Positions 29,402 through 37,982 of a stretch of DNA of 64,000 nucleotides are shown here, one piece after another. Source of the stretch: an uncultured Pseudomonadota bacterium (GTDB lineage: Bacteria; Myxococcota_A; Bradymonadia; Bradymonadales; Bradymonadaceae); contig CAJXPB010000006.1 of the NCBI GenBank assembly GCA_913057905.1, positions 124,001 to 188,000 on the forward strand, written 5' to 3'. The notes under the pieces were generated by a model. That model was given only the letters and a program-made list of their open reading frames with translations. It was not told the origin of the DNA and did no database searches. The translations under genes and the position numbers were made by a program. Position 1 is the stretch's first letter, and the number at the start of each line of letters is the position of its first letter.

Positions 29402-30517
29402 ATGGCCGACAACGCAACCGACAAACACGTCCCGCTCGAACATCGCCACCGCGACCTCGGCGCCCGCATGACCGATTTCGGCGGATTTCAGATGCCCGTC
29501 CAATACGAGGGCATCAAAGCCGAACATCGCGCCGTGCGCGAAAACGTCGGGCTCTTCGACGTCAGCCATATGGGCGAAGTCGCCATCGAGGGTCCCGACG
29601 CCATCGCCGTCATCGATGCGTTGGTCACCAACGACGCCACCAAACTGGACGACGGGCAGGCTCAGTACACCGCCATGTGCAACGAACAGGGCGGCATCGT
29701 CGACGATCTGGTCTACTACCGACTCGGTCCCGAACGCGTGTTGGCCGTCGTCAACGCCGCCAACCGCGACAAGGACTTCGACCACATGACCCGGAAGGCC
29801 GACGAGTACTGCGCCGATGCCGAGGCCACCCTGACCGACGAAGGGGACGAGTGGGTTCAACTGGCACTCCAGGGGCCGAATGCTGAAGCGATGCTTCAGG
29901 AAATGACGGCTTACGACCTGGACGATATCAGTTTCTATCGCGGCGCCTTCGCCGAGGTCGCTGGAATGGAGATGCTCGTCTCGCGCACCGGGTATACCGG
30001 CGAAGACGGCTTCGAACTGTACTGCGCCGCCGGCGATGGTGAACCGTTGTTCGACGCACTCCTCGACGAAGGCGAGGACTGGGACATGGCCCTGTGCGGA
30101 CTCGGCGCCCGGGATACCCTCCGACTCGAGGCGATGTTCAACCTCTACGGGCAGGATATGGACGAGACGACGACCCCCTACGCCTGCCGCATGGGTTGGA
30201 CGGTTAAACTCGACAAGGACACCGAGTTTGTCGGCGAAGACGCGCTGCGCAATCAAAAGGAGTCGGGCGGGCCGGAACGCAAACTTCGCGGACTCATCCT
30301 CGAGGGCCGCGGCGTCATTCGGCCGGGCTACAGCATCCTCGTCGACGGCGAGGAGGTTGGGGAAGTCACCAGCGGGACCTTCGCTCCCACGCTTGAAGAA
30401 AGCATTGGCCTGGGATACATCGACTCCGACTTCACAGACACCGACTCGGTCGATATCGCGATCCGAAATCGAACGGTTTCGGCCCGCGTCACGAACAACG
30501 CATTTTACTCACGATGA
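29402..30517 (+). CDS. gcvT: Glycine cleavage system aminomethyltransferase (T protein)
   Basis: A 371-residue cytoplasmic enzyme that takes the aminomethyl group from lipoylated H protein and yields methylene-THF and ammonia. Starts at ATG behind AGGAG. Diagnostic stretches: GGFQMPVQYEGIKAEHRAVR, VGLFDVSHMGEV, VSRTGYTGEDGFEL and GARDTLRLEAMFNLYGQDMD, and a C-terminal GEVTSGTFAPTLEESIGLGY. Normal length. It follows folD by 54 bases and precedes gcvH by 33 bases; folD uses the methylene-THF that this enzyme produces. Confidence 0.94.
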   Translation: MADNATDKHVPLEHRHRDLGARMTDFGGFQMPVQYEGIKAEHRAVRENVGLFDVSHMGEVAIEGPDAIAVIDALVTNDATKLDDGQAQYTAMCNEQGGIVDDLVYYRLGPERVLAVVNAANRDKDFDHMTRKADEYCADAEATLTDEGDEWVQLALQGPNAEAMLQEMTAYDLDDISFYRGAFAEVAGMEMLVSRTGYTGEDGFELYCAAGDGEPLFDALLDEGEDWDMALCGLGARDTLRLEAMFNLYGQDMDETTTPYACRMGWTVKLDKDTEFVGEDALRNQKESGGPERKLRGLILEGRGVIRPGYSILVDGEEVGEVTSGTFAPTLEESIGLGYIDSDFTDTDSVDIAIRNRTVSARVTNNAFYSR

Positions 30518-30550
30518 GACGGTGACACGTTCCTGATACGGGATGGATCA

Positions 30551-30940
30551 ATGGAGATTCCGAACGACTACTATTTTACCGACGAGCACGAGTGGGCCCG
30601 CGAAAACGATGACGGGACCGTCACCATCGGAATCACGGACCACGCTCAGGATCTCCTGGGCGATGTCGTCTACATCGAGCTGCCCCTCGACGGCGACCCC
30701 GTCGAACAGGGCGCCGATTTCGGCATCATCGAGAGTGTGAAGACGGCCTCGGACATCTACTCGCCGGTCTCCGGCACCGTCGTGGAGATCAACGACGAGC
30801 TCCACGACACCCCCGAACTCGTCAATGAGAGCCCTCACGACGACGGCTGGATGATTCGGGTCGACCCCGACGACCTCTCGGAGCTCGAAAACTTGATGGA
30901 CGCCTCGAGTTACGAGAGTTTTGTGGGGGAAGAAGAGTAA
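30551..30940 (+). CDS. gcvH: Glycine cleavage system H protein
   Basis: A 129-residue lipoyl carrier protein that shuttles the aminomethyl intermediate between P, T and L proteins. The lipoyl-lysine is K64 in IIESVKTASD. DEHEWARENDDGTVTIGIT at the start and NESPHDDGWMIRV near the end are typical, and the length is normal. No gcvP follows; the glucose-6-phosphate isomerase gene starts 46 bases later. Confidence 0.95.
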   Translation: MEIPNDYYFTDEHEWARENDDGTVTIGITDHAQDLLGDVVYIELPLDGDPVEQGADFGIIESVKTASDIYSPVSGTVVEINDELHDTPELVNESPHDDGWMIRVDPDDLSELENLMDASSYESFVGEEE

Positions 30941-30986
30941 AACCCCACAGTCGCCCGACAACGGACCCCGGGGAGCGGGAATCTCC

Positions 30987-32288
30987 ATGACCGAACTTTC
31001 TTACGAAAACGACGGAGTTTCTGACGAGGCGATCGGCGACCCCTGGGGTATCTCGGACGAGACGCGAGACGCACTCGCCGATCGTCTGGGGCGCGCCCGC
31101 CAGTCGGTGATCGACGGCCACTCTAGCGGAAATCTCGGATTTCTGGGATTGCCTGATGCGAATCCATCCGGCCTCACCGCATGGGCGCATCGAAAGCGCG
31201 AGGGACGTTGGACCGACGCCGTCGTTATCGGCATCGGCGGTTCCAGCCTCGGCACCGAGGCGATTTTCCAGTCCGCCGACAGCTCGCAGCTCGATGGGCT
31301 GAACCTCCATTTCTCGTCGAATATCGACCCCCGTTCGGTAGACCGGCTTCTCGACACCGTCCCACTGGATACGACGCTGTTTATCGTCGTGACCAAGTCC
31401 GGGACCACCGTCGAGACGATGAGTCAATTTGCCATCATCTTCGAACGCCTGGTCGACCAACTCGGCTCGGGCCGTGCCGCCGCTCAGATCATCGCCGTCA
31501 CGAGCCCGGATTCCGGCGAGCTTCGCAGCCTTGCGGACCGCCACGGGTTCGAGAGTTTCGACATTCCCCCCAACGTCGGGGGCCGCTTCAGCGTGCTGAC
31601 GCCCGTCGGCCTGGTCCCCCTCGCACTGGCTGGCTATCCGATCCAAGAGCTGCTCGATGGCGCGGCCTCGATGCGCGACCGCTTCCTGGAGCGCGACCCG
31701 GAGAACAATGCGATACTCCGCGCGGCCGGAGACATCTTTTCGCTGTACCAGCGCGGCATGCAGGAGCTGGTGCTGATGAACTACGCCGATGACCTCGAAG
31801 GGCTCGGCGAGTGGTTTCGTCAGTTGATCGGCGAAAGTCTCGCCAAGGCCGAGAACCGCCGGGCAGACACCGTCCACGCCGGCATCACACCGATCGCCGC
31901 CACGGGCGCCGTCGACCAACACAGTCAGGTTCAACTCTTCATGGAGGGGCCCGACCGCCGGCTCGTCATCTTCGGGGGGCTCGACACGTTCGATGCAGAC
32001 ATCGAGATCCCCGACCACGCGTTGCCAGAGCGACTCAACCACCTCGCCGGACACAGCCTGGCCGACGTCATGGACGCCGAGCGCACCGCCACCCGAGAGG
32101 CCCTCCAGGAGGCCGGCCGACCGACCGCCGAACTCATGCTCCCGGATCTGCGACCGGCCTCGATCGGCGCATTTGTTATCTTCTGGGAGTCGGCCACCGC
32201 CATCCTCGGCGAATTGCTGGATATCGATGCCTTCAACCAGCCGGGAGTCGAACGCGGAAAGCGCATCGCTCACGAGAAGCTGCTTTGA
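30987..32288 (+). CDS. pgi: Glucose-6-phosphate isomerase
   Basis: A 433-residue enzyme interconverting glucose-6-phosphate and fructose-6-phosphate. The ATG at 30987 lies 11 bases after GGGAG; an upstream TTG overlapping gcvH is unlikely. Two SIS-type sugar-phosphate sites are present: VIGIGGSSLGTEAIF and VVTKSGTTVETMSQF. Signature 1 reads NVGGRFSVLTPVGLVPLALA, followed by GITPIAATGAVDQHSQVQLF; the C-terminal signature lies in AFVIFWESATAILGELL. It is shorter than E. coli Pgi (549) and fits the compact family seen in Gram-positives and Thermus. Pyruvate kinase is encoded 1 kb away, but on the other strand. Confidence 0.9.
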   Translation: MTELSYENDGVSDEAIGDPWGISDETRDALADRLGRARQSVIDGHSSGNLGFLGLPDANPSGLTAWAHRKREGRWTDAVVIGIGGSSLGTEAIFQSADSSQLDGLNLHFSSNIDPRSVDRLLDTVPLDTTLFIVVTKSGTTVETMSQFAIIFERLVDQLGSGRAAAQIIAVTSPDSGELRSLADRHGFESFDIPPNVGGRFSVLTPVGLVPLALAGYPIQELLDGAASMRDRFLERDPENNAILRAAGDIFSLYQRGMQELVLMNYADDLEGLGEWFRQLIGESLAKAENRRADTVHAGITPIAATGAVDQHSQVQLFMEGPDRRLVIFGGLDTFDADIEIPDHALPERLNHLAGHSLADVMDAERTATREALQEAGRPTAELMLPDLRPASIGAFVIFWESATAILGELLDIDAFNQPGVERGKRIAHEKLL

Positions 32289-32347
32289 AAGCCCGACTCC
32301 TTTGCGGTAGCCTGCGCAAGACCTAAAGTATCGATGGCACGGAAGTA

Positions 32348-33268
32348 ATGGGTAACGATAGCACAGTTGTCACGGTCATTTCAGACGCTCCAGAGGGGCC
32401 CTCGAACCCTCGAGAGGCGTGTCTGGTTGTGATCAATGGGGTCGACCTGGGCAAGAAGTTCAGCCTGGCCCAGGACTCCACGATGATCGGCCGCTCCAGC
32501 AAGGTCGACATTCAGGTCGACGAGGACTCGATCTCGCGCAATCACGCCGTGATCGAGAATCGCGAGGAAAACTACGTGTTGCAGGATCTGGAGTCGACGA
32601 ACGGTACGTTCGTCAACGACCGTCCCGTCACCGAAGAAACGCTTCGAGACGGCGATCAGATCAAGATCGGTTCGACGATCTTCAAGTTTCTGTCGGGCAG
32701 CAACATCGAGTCGGCCTATCACGACGAGATCTACCAGCTCACCACCACCGATGGGCTGACTGGCGCCTACAACAAACGCCATTTTCTCAAGGAGATGGAA
32801 GGCGAGATGAGCCGGTCGATCCGATACGACCGCGACCTGTCGCTGGTCATGCTCGACCTGGACGGCTTCAAGGAGACCAACGACACCTACGGCCACCTCG
32901 CCGGCGACTACATCCTCAAGCGCATCTCCCAGCTCATCAGTGGACGCATCCGGCGAGACGACCTCTTTGCACGGTACGGCGGCGAGGAATTCGTGCTTCT
33001 GCTGCCCGAGGTCCAGAAGGAACACGCGATGGAGGTCGCCGAAAACATCCGAAAGATGGTCGACGAAGAGAAGTTCAAATTCGACGGTGTCGAGATTCCG
33101 ATCACGCTGTCGGCTGGAGTGGCCGATCTGCAGGAATATTTGAGCAACGAGTCCTACGCCACCGAAGAAGAGATCTCGCGGGAGTTCGACTGTTTCGACT
33201 TCATCAAACTCGTCGACGACAGGCTCTACCGCGCCAAGAGCGAAGGCCGCAATCGGGTCTGCGGCTGA
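32348..33268 (+). CDS. FHA-GGDEF diguanylate cyclase
   Basis: A 306-residue cytoplasmic protein. The FHA domain (about 25-115) has MIGRSSKVDIQ, SISRNHAVIE and the STNGTFVN loop, so it should bind phosphothreonine peptides. The GGDEF domain (about 130-300) has GGEEF (211-215) and an RxxD inhibitory site (202-205), and so should make c-di-GMP and be feedback-inhibited. The layout equals that of Bdellovibrio DgcB-type and myxobacterial cyclases, which couple Ser/Thr kinase signalling to c-di-GMP. It ends one base before the convergent pyruvate kinase gene. Confidence 0.92.
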   Translation: MGNDSTVVTVISDAPEGPSNPREACLVVINGVDLGKKFSLAQDSTMIGRSSKVDIQVDEDSISRNHAVIENREENYVLQDLESTNGTFVNDRPVTEETLRDGDQIKIGSTIFKFLSGSNIESAYHDEIYQLTTTDGLTGAYNKRHFLKEMEGEMSRSIRYDRDLSLVMLDLDGFKETNDTYGHLAGDYILKRISQLISGRIRRDDLFARYGGEEFVLLLPEVQKEHAMEVAENIRKMVDEEKFKFDGVEIPITLSAGVADLQEYLSNESYATEEEISREFDCFDFIKLVDDRLYRAKSEGRNRVCG

Positions 33269-33269
33269 G

Positions 33270-34688
33270 TCACGGAATCCGGTGAAATTTGATCAGATTC
33301 GTCTCGGTGTGTTCGCCGGTCGGAGATCCCATCACCACGATGACCTCATCCCCCGATTCGGCTCCGCGCTCCTCGACCATCAGCTCTTCGACCCGCTCGA
33401 GCATCATATTGGTGTTGTCCATCATCTCGATGAGGTAGGGCTCGACTCCCCAGAAGAGGGCGAGTTGGTTGCGCACCCTTGGGCTCGGCGTGCAGGCGAT
33501 GATGGGCTTGGAGGGCCGATAGGTCATGATGAGCCGGGCGGTCGACCCCGACCATGTCAGAACCACGATCCCGTCGACCGTCAGTTCGTCCCCGGCGATG
33601 GCGGCCGAGCGCGACACCGCGTTCGGGAAGGTCTTCAGGTGTTCCAGGAATTCGGGGGGCGGCGCGTCTCGATACAGGTCGCTTCGCTCGACCTCCTCGA
33701 TGATGTTCGCCATCATCCGCACCGACTCGACCGGATACTCGCCGATGGCGGTCTCGCCCGACAACATCACCGCGTCGGAGCCGTCCATCACGGCGTTGGC
33801 CACATCTGAAGCCTCGGCGCGGGTGGGGCGCGGATTCTCGGTCATCGATTCGAGCATCTGAGTCGCCGTAATCGACAGCCGCCCGAGCGACCCCGCCTGG
33901 GTGATCGCCTTCTTCTGGATCATCGGCACCTCCTGCGGCGGCATCTCGACGCCGAGGTCGCCTCGAGCGATCATGATCCCGTCGGACACCGAGATGATGC
34001 CTTCGAGTTCGCCGATGGCCTGCGGTTTCTCGATCTTCGAGATCACCTTGATCCGCTGGCCATCCTCATCGGGCAGAAGCGCCTGAAGCTGGTGAATATC
34101 CAGGGCCGAGCGCACGAAGCTGAGGGCCACGAAATCGACCCCCAACTCGATGCCGAACTTCAGGTCCCGTTTGTCCTTTTCGGTCAAACTTGGGGCCGAG
34201 ACCTTCGAGGTCGGCAGATTGATTCCCTTGTTGTCGCTGAGTTTGCCGCCGACGAGCACCTCGGTGACGACATCGGTCTCTGTCAGATCGGTGACCTGCA
34301 GACGTAGCAGGCCGTCGTCCAGAAGCATCGTATCGCCGACGTCGACATCGCGCAGAAGTCCCTTGTAGGTCGTCGAGACGACGGTCGAATCGCCCTCGAC
34401 ATCGCGCGTCGTGATGGTGAACTCATCCCCGTTTTCCAGGATGACCGGCCCCTCGGCGAACTGCCCGACTCTGATTTTGGGGCCCTGAAGATCCTGGAGG
34501 ATGGCGACCGGTTTGCCGACCTCCTCGGAGACGGAGCGGATCCGCTCGAAAGTCTCGCGATGATCCTCGTGTGTCCCGTGCGAGAAGTTGAGACGGGCCA
34601 CGTCCATGCCCGCTTCGATCATCTCGCGCAGGACCTCCGGCGAATTCGACGCCGGTCCGATGGTGCAGATTATTTTGGCACGTCGCAT
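33270..34688 (-). CDS. pyk: Pyruvate kinase
   Basis: A 472-residue glycolytic enzyme transferring phosphate from phosphoenolpyruvate to ADP. Blocks in order: KIICTIGPASNSPEVLREMI, MDVARLNFSHG with the catalytic Arg, KIEKPQAIGELEGI with the active-site Lys, MIARGDLGVEMPPQEVP for the metal, TATQMLESM, and SDAVMLSGETAIGEYPVESV. The C-terminal domain is present, and the full length matches bacterial type I/II enzymes. Starts at ATG with a weak Shine-Dalgarno. The gene lies opposite the FHA-GGDEF gene. Confidence 0.96.
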   Translation of the reverse strand: MRRAKIICTIGPASNSPEVLREMIEAGMDVARLNFSHGTHEDHRETFERIRSVSEEVGKPVAILQDLQGPKIRVGQFAEGPVILENGDEFTITTRDVEGDSTVVSTTYKGLLRDVDVGDTMLLDDGLLRLQVTDLTETDVVTEVLVGGKLSDNKGINLPTSKVSAPSLTEKDKRDLKFGIELGVDFVALSFVRSALDIHQLQALLPDEDGQRIKVISKIEKPQAIGELEGIISVSDGIMIARGDLGVEMPPQEVPMIQKKAITQAGSLGRLSITATQMLESMTENPRPTRAEASDVANAVMDGSDAVMLSGETAIGEYPVESVRMMANIIEEVERSDLYRDAPPPEFLEHLKTFPNAVSRSAAIAGDELTVDGIVVLTWSGSTARLIMTYRPSKPIIACTPSPRVRNQLALFWGVEPYLIEMMDNTNMMLERVEELMVEERGAESGDEVIVVMGSPTGEHTETNLIKFHRIP

Positions 34689-34734
34689 CTACAATCCACT
34701 GGTCGTGATAAGACTTAGGGTGACAGCAATCAGT

Positions 34735-35121
34735 TCATTCGTCGTCGTCTTCGACCAAAAGCACGTCACCGAGCATCTCGACGCGGCTCTTCACTTCGTC
34801 GATGGCGTCCTGGTATTCGCACGCGGTCGACTGCCCGTAGAGCCACCCGGCGGTCGCGCCCAGAAGGGCCGCGGGCAGGCGCCCACGCAGCAGATGTCCC
34901 TTTCCGGAGAGGAAACCGAGCTGGGCCCCGACGATCGTCAACTCGGCCGGAAATTTGACGTCGCGTTCGAATTGCTCGATGTCCTCGAGCAATCCTTCGA
35001 GACGCTTGCGAGCGGCCCGGACTTCGCCCTGGCGGATGTGAGCCTCGACCCGAAAGAGCCGTGTGGCGTACTGCCCGAGTCGCTGTTCGATTTGACCGCG
35101 CCGTTTCAGAAAATTGGCCAT
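34735..35121 (-). CDS. Conserved hypothetical coiled-coil protein
   Basis: A 128-residue protein of unknown function. The first 55 residues are a charged helix (KRRGQIEQRLGQYATRLFRV, then more Arg/Glu). A moderately hydrophobic Gly/Ala/Leu stretch near 80-97 (LPAALLGATAGWLYG) may be a short membrane-active or buried helix, and the last 25 residues are acidic. No signal peptide. It lies 46 bases upstream of pyk on the same strand and downstream of tRNA-Ala, separated from the tRNA by a terminator. Codon use resembles that of its neighbours, so I regard it as real. Confidence 0.65.
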   Translation of the reverse strand: MANFLKRRGQIEQRLGQYATRLFRVEAHIRQGEVRAARKRLEGLLEDIEQFERDVKFPAELTIVGAQLGFLSGKGHLLRGRLPAALLGATAGWLYGQSTACEYQDAIDEVKSRVEMLGDVLLVEDDDE

Positions 35122-35146
35122 TGTCCGTCCTCACGCAGATCGTCCC

Positions 35147-35181
35147 AAAACAGAATCGGCCCGGTGAAAACACCGGGCCGA
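35147..35181 (-). terminator. Intrinsic terminator downstream of tRNA-Ala
   Basis: Read leftward: a perfect 11-bp stem (TCGGCCCGGTG pairing with CACCGGGCCGA), a four-base loop, then TTCTGTTTT. It ends tRNA transcription before the small hypothetical gene. Confidence 0.8.
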
Positions 35182-35229
35182 CTCTCATCTAAACTGTCGC
35201 GACCCCGGGGTGACGGGGCGTCTTTGAAG

Positions 35230-35302
35230 TGGAGCCGAGCGGGCTCGAACCGCTGACCTCGTGACTGCCAGTCACGCGCTCTCCCGACTGAGCTACGGCC
35301 CC
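35230..35302 (-). tRNA. tRNA-Ala (anticodon GGC)
   Basis: A 73-nt cloverleaf on the minus strand. The acceptor GGGGCCG pairs with CGGCTCC and includes the G3-U70 pair that marks alanine tRNAs. The anticodon stem CGTGA/TCACG holds the loop CTGGCAG, so the anticodon is GGC, reading GCC and GCU. The T arm is AGCGG-TTCGAGC-CCGCT. The discriminator is A and no CCA is encoded. Confidence 0.95.
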
Positions 35303-35360
35303 AAAAGGGGTGCTGCGACTGTGGCGCCGGAGAGGATTGCTCCCTCGTCCGGGCCGCCAG

Positions 35361-35389
35361 TGTATAAGCGGGCAAAATCGCGATGTCAA
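35361..35389 (-). promoter_or_regulatory. Promoter of tRNA-Ala
   Basis: A perfect TTGACA and TATACA with a 17-base spacer, about 50 bases upstream of the tRNA. The -35 overlaps the last codons of the upstream hypothetical gene on the same strand. Confidence 0.75.
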
Positions 35390-36426
35390 CCGTCCTCGTT
35401 CGATGACTTCGCCTCCTGAGAGGCCAGCCATTCCAGGGCACGACGATACCGGGCACTGGCCTGTCTGTCGGCGCCTTCGAGGGCGTTGCGGAGTCGTGAT
35501 TCGGCGGCGTCGCTCCGGCCGGCGGCCCACTCCAGTCTGGCCCAGGCGAGCTGGGTATCGTACTCCGAGAGCAGACCCTTGTCGGCAGTCAGTTGCGATA
35601 GAAACTTCTGCCGCTGGGCCATCGGAAAGGCCCGAGGACTCTCGATTCGCCAGCGCAAATATAGAGCACGTTCCGCCGGTGTCAACTGGAGCAACGCGGG
35701 ACGGCGGTCGTGGGTCATATGCGCCCATCGAACGCGCTGGAGAACCGAAAAGACCACCTTCGATTTATCCTCCGGTTCGGCCCACTCGCCGGACTCACCG
35801 ACCAGGCCGCGCTCGGCGAGCACACCCAGCAGGTTGCCGCAGTTGGAGCGATAGGTTTCAAACTCCGACGTCGGAGGGTCCTGTTTGGCGCGTTCAAAAT
35901 CGACGTCTCCCCGACGGACGGCGGCCAGAAGCGATGCGAGCCCCTCTCGGCAGGCCGTATACAGAGGCTCGCCGGCTGCGGGAAAGGTATCGTAGGAGAG
36001 GGACTGAATGACGTTGTTGGCTGCGACCGAAATCCTTCGTGACAGGGCGGCACCGTCGCCCGCGCCGGCCTCCTCGCCCCCGTCGAACTGCCGACGGTTC
36101 GCCTGCTGGACCAATTCGATCAAGGCCTTCTGAGCCTCGGACGCTTCGGGCTGATCGTCGAGCGTTCGCCGAGCCGCTCCGTACTTCTCCGCCCGGGCGC
36201 GAGCGAGCCGATCTTCGTCGGCCGGCAACGGGGGAAAGGCCAACGGATGCGGAGCGTCTTCCATCGAGACCTCCGCTATCGGCGGGGGCTCGTCGGGCGA
36301 GTCGGATGGCGCCTGTCGGTTCATCACGAAGATCGCTACGCCCACGGCTAAACTCAGAAGCCCGCCCACCCAGATCATCGGGTCGGGCGAGGGCGAATCA
36401 CTCAGGTGTGACGGGGAGTCGGTCAT
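35386..36426 (-). CDS. Membrane-anchored hypothetical protein with helical repeats
   Basis: A 346-residue protein with one N-terminal membrane helix (about 17-36, MIWVGGLLSLAVGVAIFVM) after a short Ser/Pro-rich start. A Pro/Asp-rich linker (about 37-75) and an Ala/Arg/Glu-rich helical body to the end follow. The C-terminal 70 residues (YDTQLAWARLEWAAGRSDAA, then a similar segment) resemble one or two TPR units. No enzymatic motif. The gene is divergent from the ion channel gene and its 3' end overlaps the tRNA promoter. Confidence 0.6.
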   Translation of the reverse strand: MTDSPSHLSDSPSPDPMIWVGGLLSLAVGVAIFVMNRQAPSDSPDEPPPIAEVSMEDAPHPLAFPPLPADEDRLARARAEKYGAARRTLDDQPEASEAQKALIELVQQANRRQFDGGEEAGAGDGAALSRRISVAANNVIQSLSYDTFPAAGEPLYTACREGLASLLAAVRRGDVDFERAKQDPPTSEFETYRSNCGNLLGVLAERGLVGESGEWAEPEDKSKVVFSVLQRVRWAHMTHDRRPALLQLTPAERALYLRWRIESPRAFPMAQRQKFLSQLTADKGLLSEYDTQLAWARLEWAAGRSDAAESRLRNALEGADRQASARYRRALEWLASQEAKSSNEDG

Positions 36427-36508
36427 GTGATACCCGCGCTTCAGAAGAGGTCAGCTATCCGTTGGTGAGGGTAACCGGCACCGCGCGCCCCAGACAAGTA
36501 AACCGCCG

Positions 36509-37951
36509 ATGCAACTGCCGAAGACGTCGAAGCAAAAAGTGCGCGAGCTGATGAATCACTGGGTGACCGAAACGGTGGTGGCCGCGCTCATCATCGTGTC
36601 GGTGGCATTGGTCATGATCGAAGCCACACTGAAGCCGAGCCATCCGTGGTTTACGGCCGTCGTCCGAAGCAACCAGGTCATTACCGCCATCTTCGTCATC
36701 GAGTTGAGCCTCCGATTCTACGGAGAACGGCGAAAGCGAAACTTCTTTCGCAAATACTGGTACGACATCATCGCCGTGATGCCGTTGTTTCGGGCGGCTC
36801 GGTTTCTTCGAATTTTTCGGCTCCTGCGACTCTTCCGGGTGGGCGTCATCGCCATCCGACGACTCGCACGGATCTCGAAGCTTTTTCGCGTCGTCCGCAT
36901 CGAATATGTGATCGTGGCCCTGATCACGGTGACGGTCATCCTGATGGGCGCACTGTCGCTCGAACAGCTCGAGCCGGCCGTCGGCTCGCTGGAACGCTCC
37001 CTCTGGTTCGCGGCCATGACGGTCATCGCGGGAGAACCGGTCGGCTACGAAGCCACAACTCGGCTGGGACGGCTTGTGACCGTCACCCTGATGTTGGGCG
37101 GATTGACGGTCTTTGCGGTCATCACGGGTACCGTCTCGGCGGTGATGGTCGATACGTTTCGCAAATTGAGGATCTCGAACATGTCGATAGAAGATCTCAA
37201 CGACCACGTCGTCGTCTGTGGGTGGAATCAGGCCGGTCCTCTGGTGCTGCGGGAGCTGCTCAACGAAGATCGGCGCTTCGAACATATCGTCGTCGTCTCG
37301 GAACGCGACGACTTGGACGAACTTCCAGTCATTCAGGCCCATCCCTCCAGGGTCCTGACCGTCCAGGGCGACTACACCCGGTTGTCCGTGCTCCGAGAGG
37401 TCGGCCTCGACCGGGCCGGGTACTCGTTGCTTCTGGCCGACGACAGCATCGAGGGACGTTCCCCGCAGGATCGCGATGCACGGACCGTCCTCGCCGCGAT
37501 GCTCATCGAGAAGGTCAACGATCACATCTACACGACCGTCCAACTGTTGAACCGCGACAACGAATCGAGCCTCCGCGAGATCGGGGTCGAAGAGATCATC
37601 GTCAGCGACGAGTACGTGGGAAACATCATGGCGACGGTGACCAAAAATCGCGGTATCGTCTCGATGCTCGACGAGCTGTTGACCTCGAAATACGGCCATC
37701 AATTCTTTAAGAATCCCGTGCCGCCGGAGCTGGCGGGGATGGCCGTCGGCGAAGCGATGGTGCGGCTCAAAGAGGACTACGACGCGACGCTCCTGGGGGT
37801 CGATACTCACCCGGAGCGCACCCGTGCCGAACAGGCCGACCTGAAGGCGAGCCATGAGACGATCGAGGTAAATCCACCCAAGGACCTCGTGCTGGAGGAC
37901 CATCATCACCTCTTCGTGGCGGCCCCTCGACCGCTCGATACGCGCACATAA
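36509..37951 (+). CDS. Voltage-gated-type ion channel with TrkA-N/RCK domain and atypical filter
   Basis: A 480-residue membrane protein with six predicted helices (S1 about 20-40, S2 52-70, S3 near 84-92, S4 94-127, S5 131-150, S6 188-214). S4 carries Arg at every third position (RAARFLRIFRLLRLFRVG), a voltage-sensor pattern. The pore segment LWFAAMTVIAGEPVGYEA lines up without gaps with KcsA, but AGEPV stands where K+ channels have TVGYG. Residues 232-480 are an RCK/TrkA-N regulatory domain, with HVVVCGWNQAGPLVL as the nucleotide-binding start. The fold is of the potassium channel family, but K+ selectivity is not supported. The exbB homologue starts 32 bases downstream. Confidence 0.85.
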   Translation: MQLPKTSKQKVRELMNHWVTETVVAALIIVSVALVMIEATLKPSHPWFTAVVRSNQVITAIFVIELSLRFYGERRKRNFFRKYWYDIIAVMPLFRAARFLRIFRLLRLFRVGVIAIRRLARISKLFRVVRIEYVIVALITVTVILMGALSLEQLEPAVGSLERSLWFAAMTVIAGEPVGYEATTRLGRLVTVTLMLGGLTVFAVITGTVSAVMVDTFRKLRISNMSIEDLNDHVVVCGWNQAGPLVLRELLNEDRRFEHIVVVSERDDLDELPVIQAHPSRVLTVQGDYTRLSVLREVGLDRAGYSLLLADDSIEGRSPQDRDARTVLAAMLIEKVNDHIYTTVQLLNRDNESSLREIGVEEIIVSDEYVGNIMATVTKNRGIVSMLDELLTSKYGHQFFKNPVPPELAGMAVGEAMVRLKEDYDATLLGVDTHPERTRAEQADLKASHETIEVNPPKDLVLEDHHHLFVAAPRPLDTRT

Positions 37952-37982
37952 CCACTGATTCTCATCCACACAGACGAACTCC

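Noticed and set aside
27812..30256. 814-codon open frame on the minus strand across the lipase maturation factor, folD and gcvT genes
   Set aside because: The plus strand encodes three clearly recognised proteins here. The frame is a GC-driven shadow with low-complexity Val/Asp/His-rich translation and no domain.
36509..37951. Ordinary potassium channel annotation
   Set aside because: The fold fits, but the filter TVGYG is replaced by AGEPV, so K+ selectivity is not supported.
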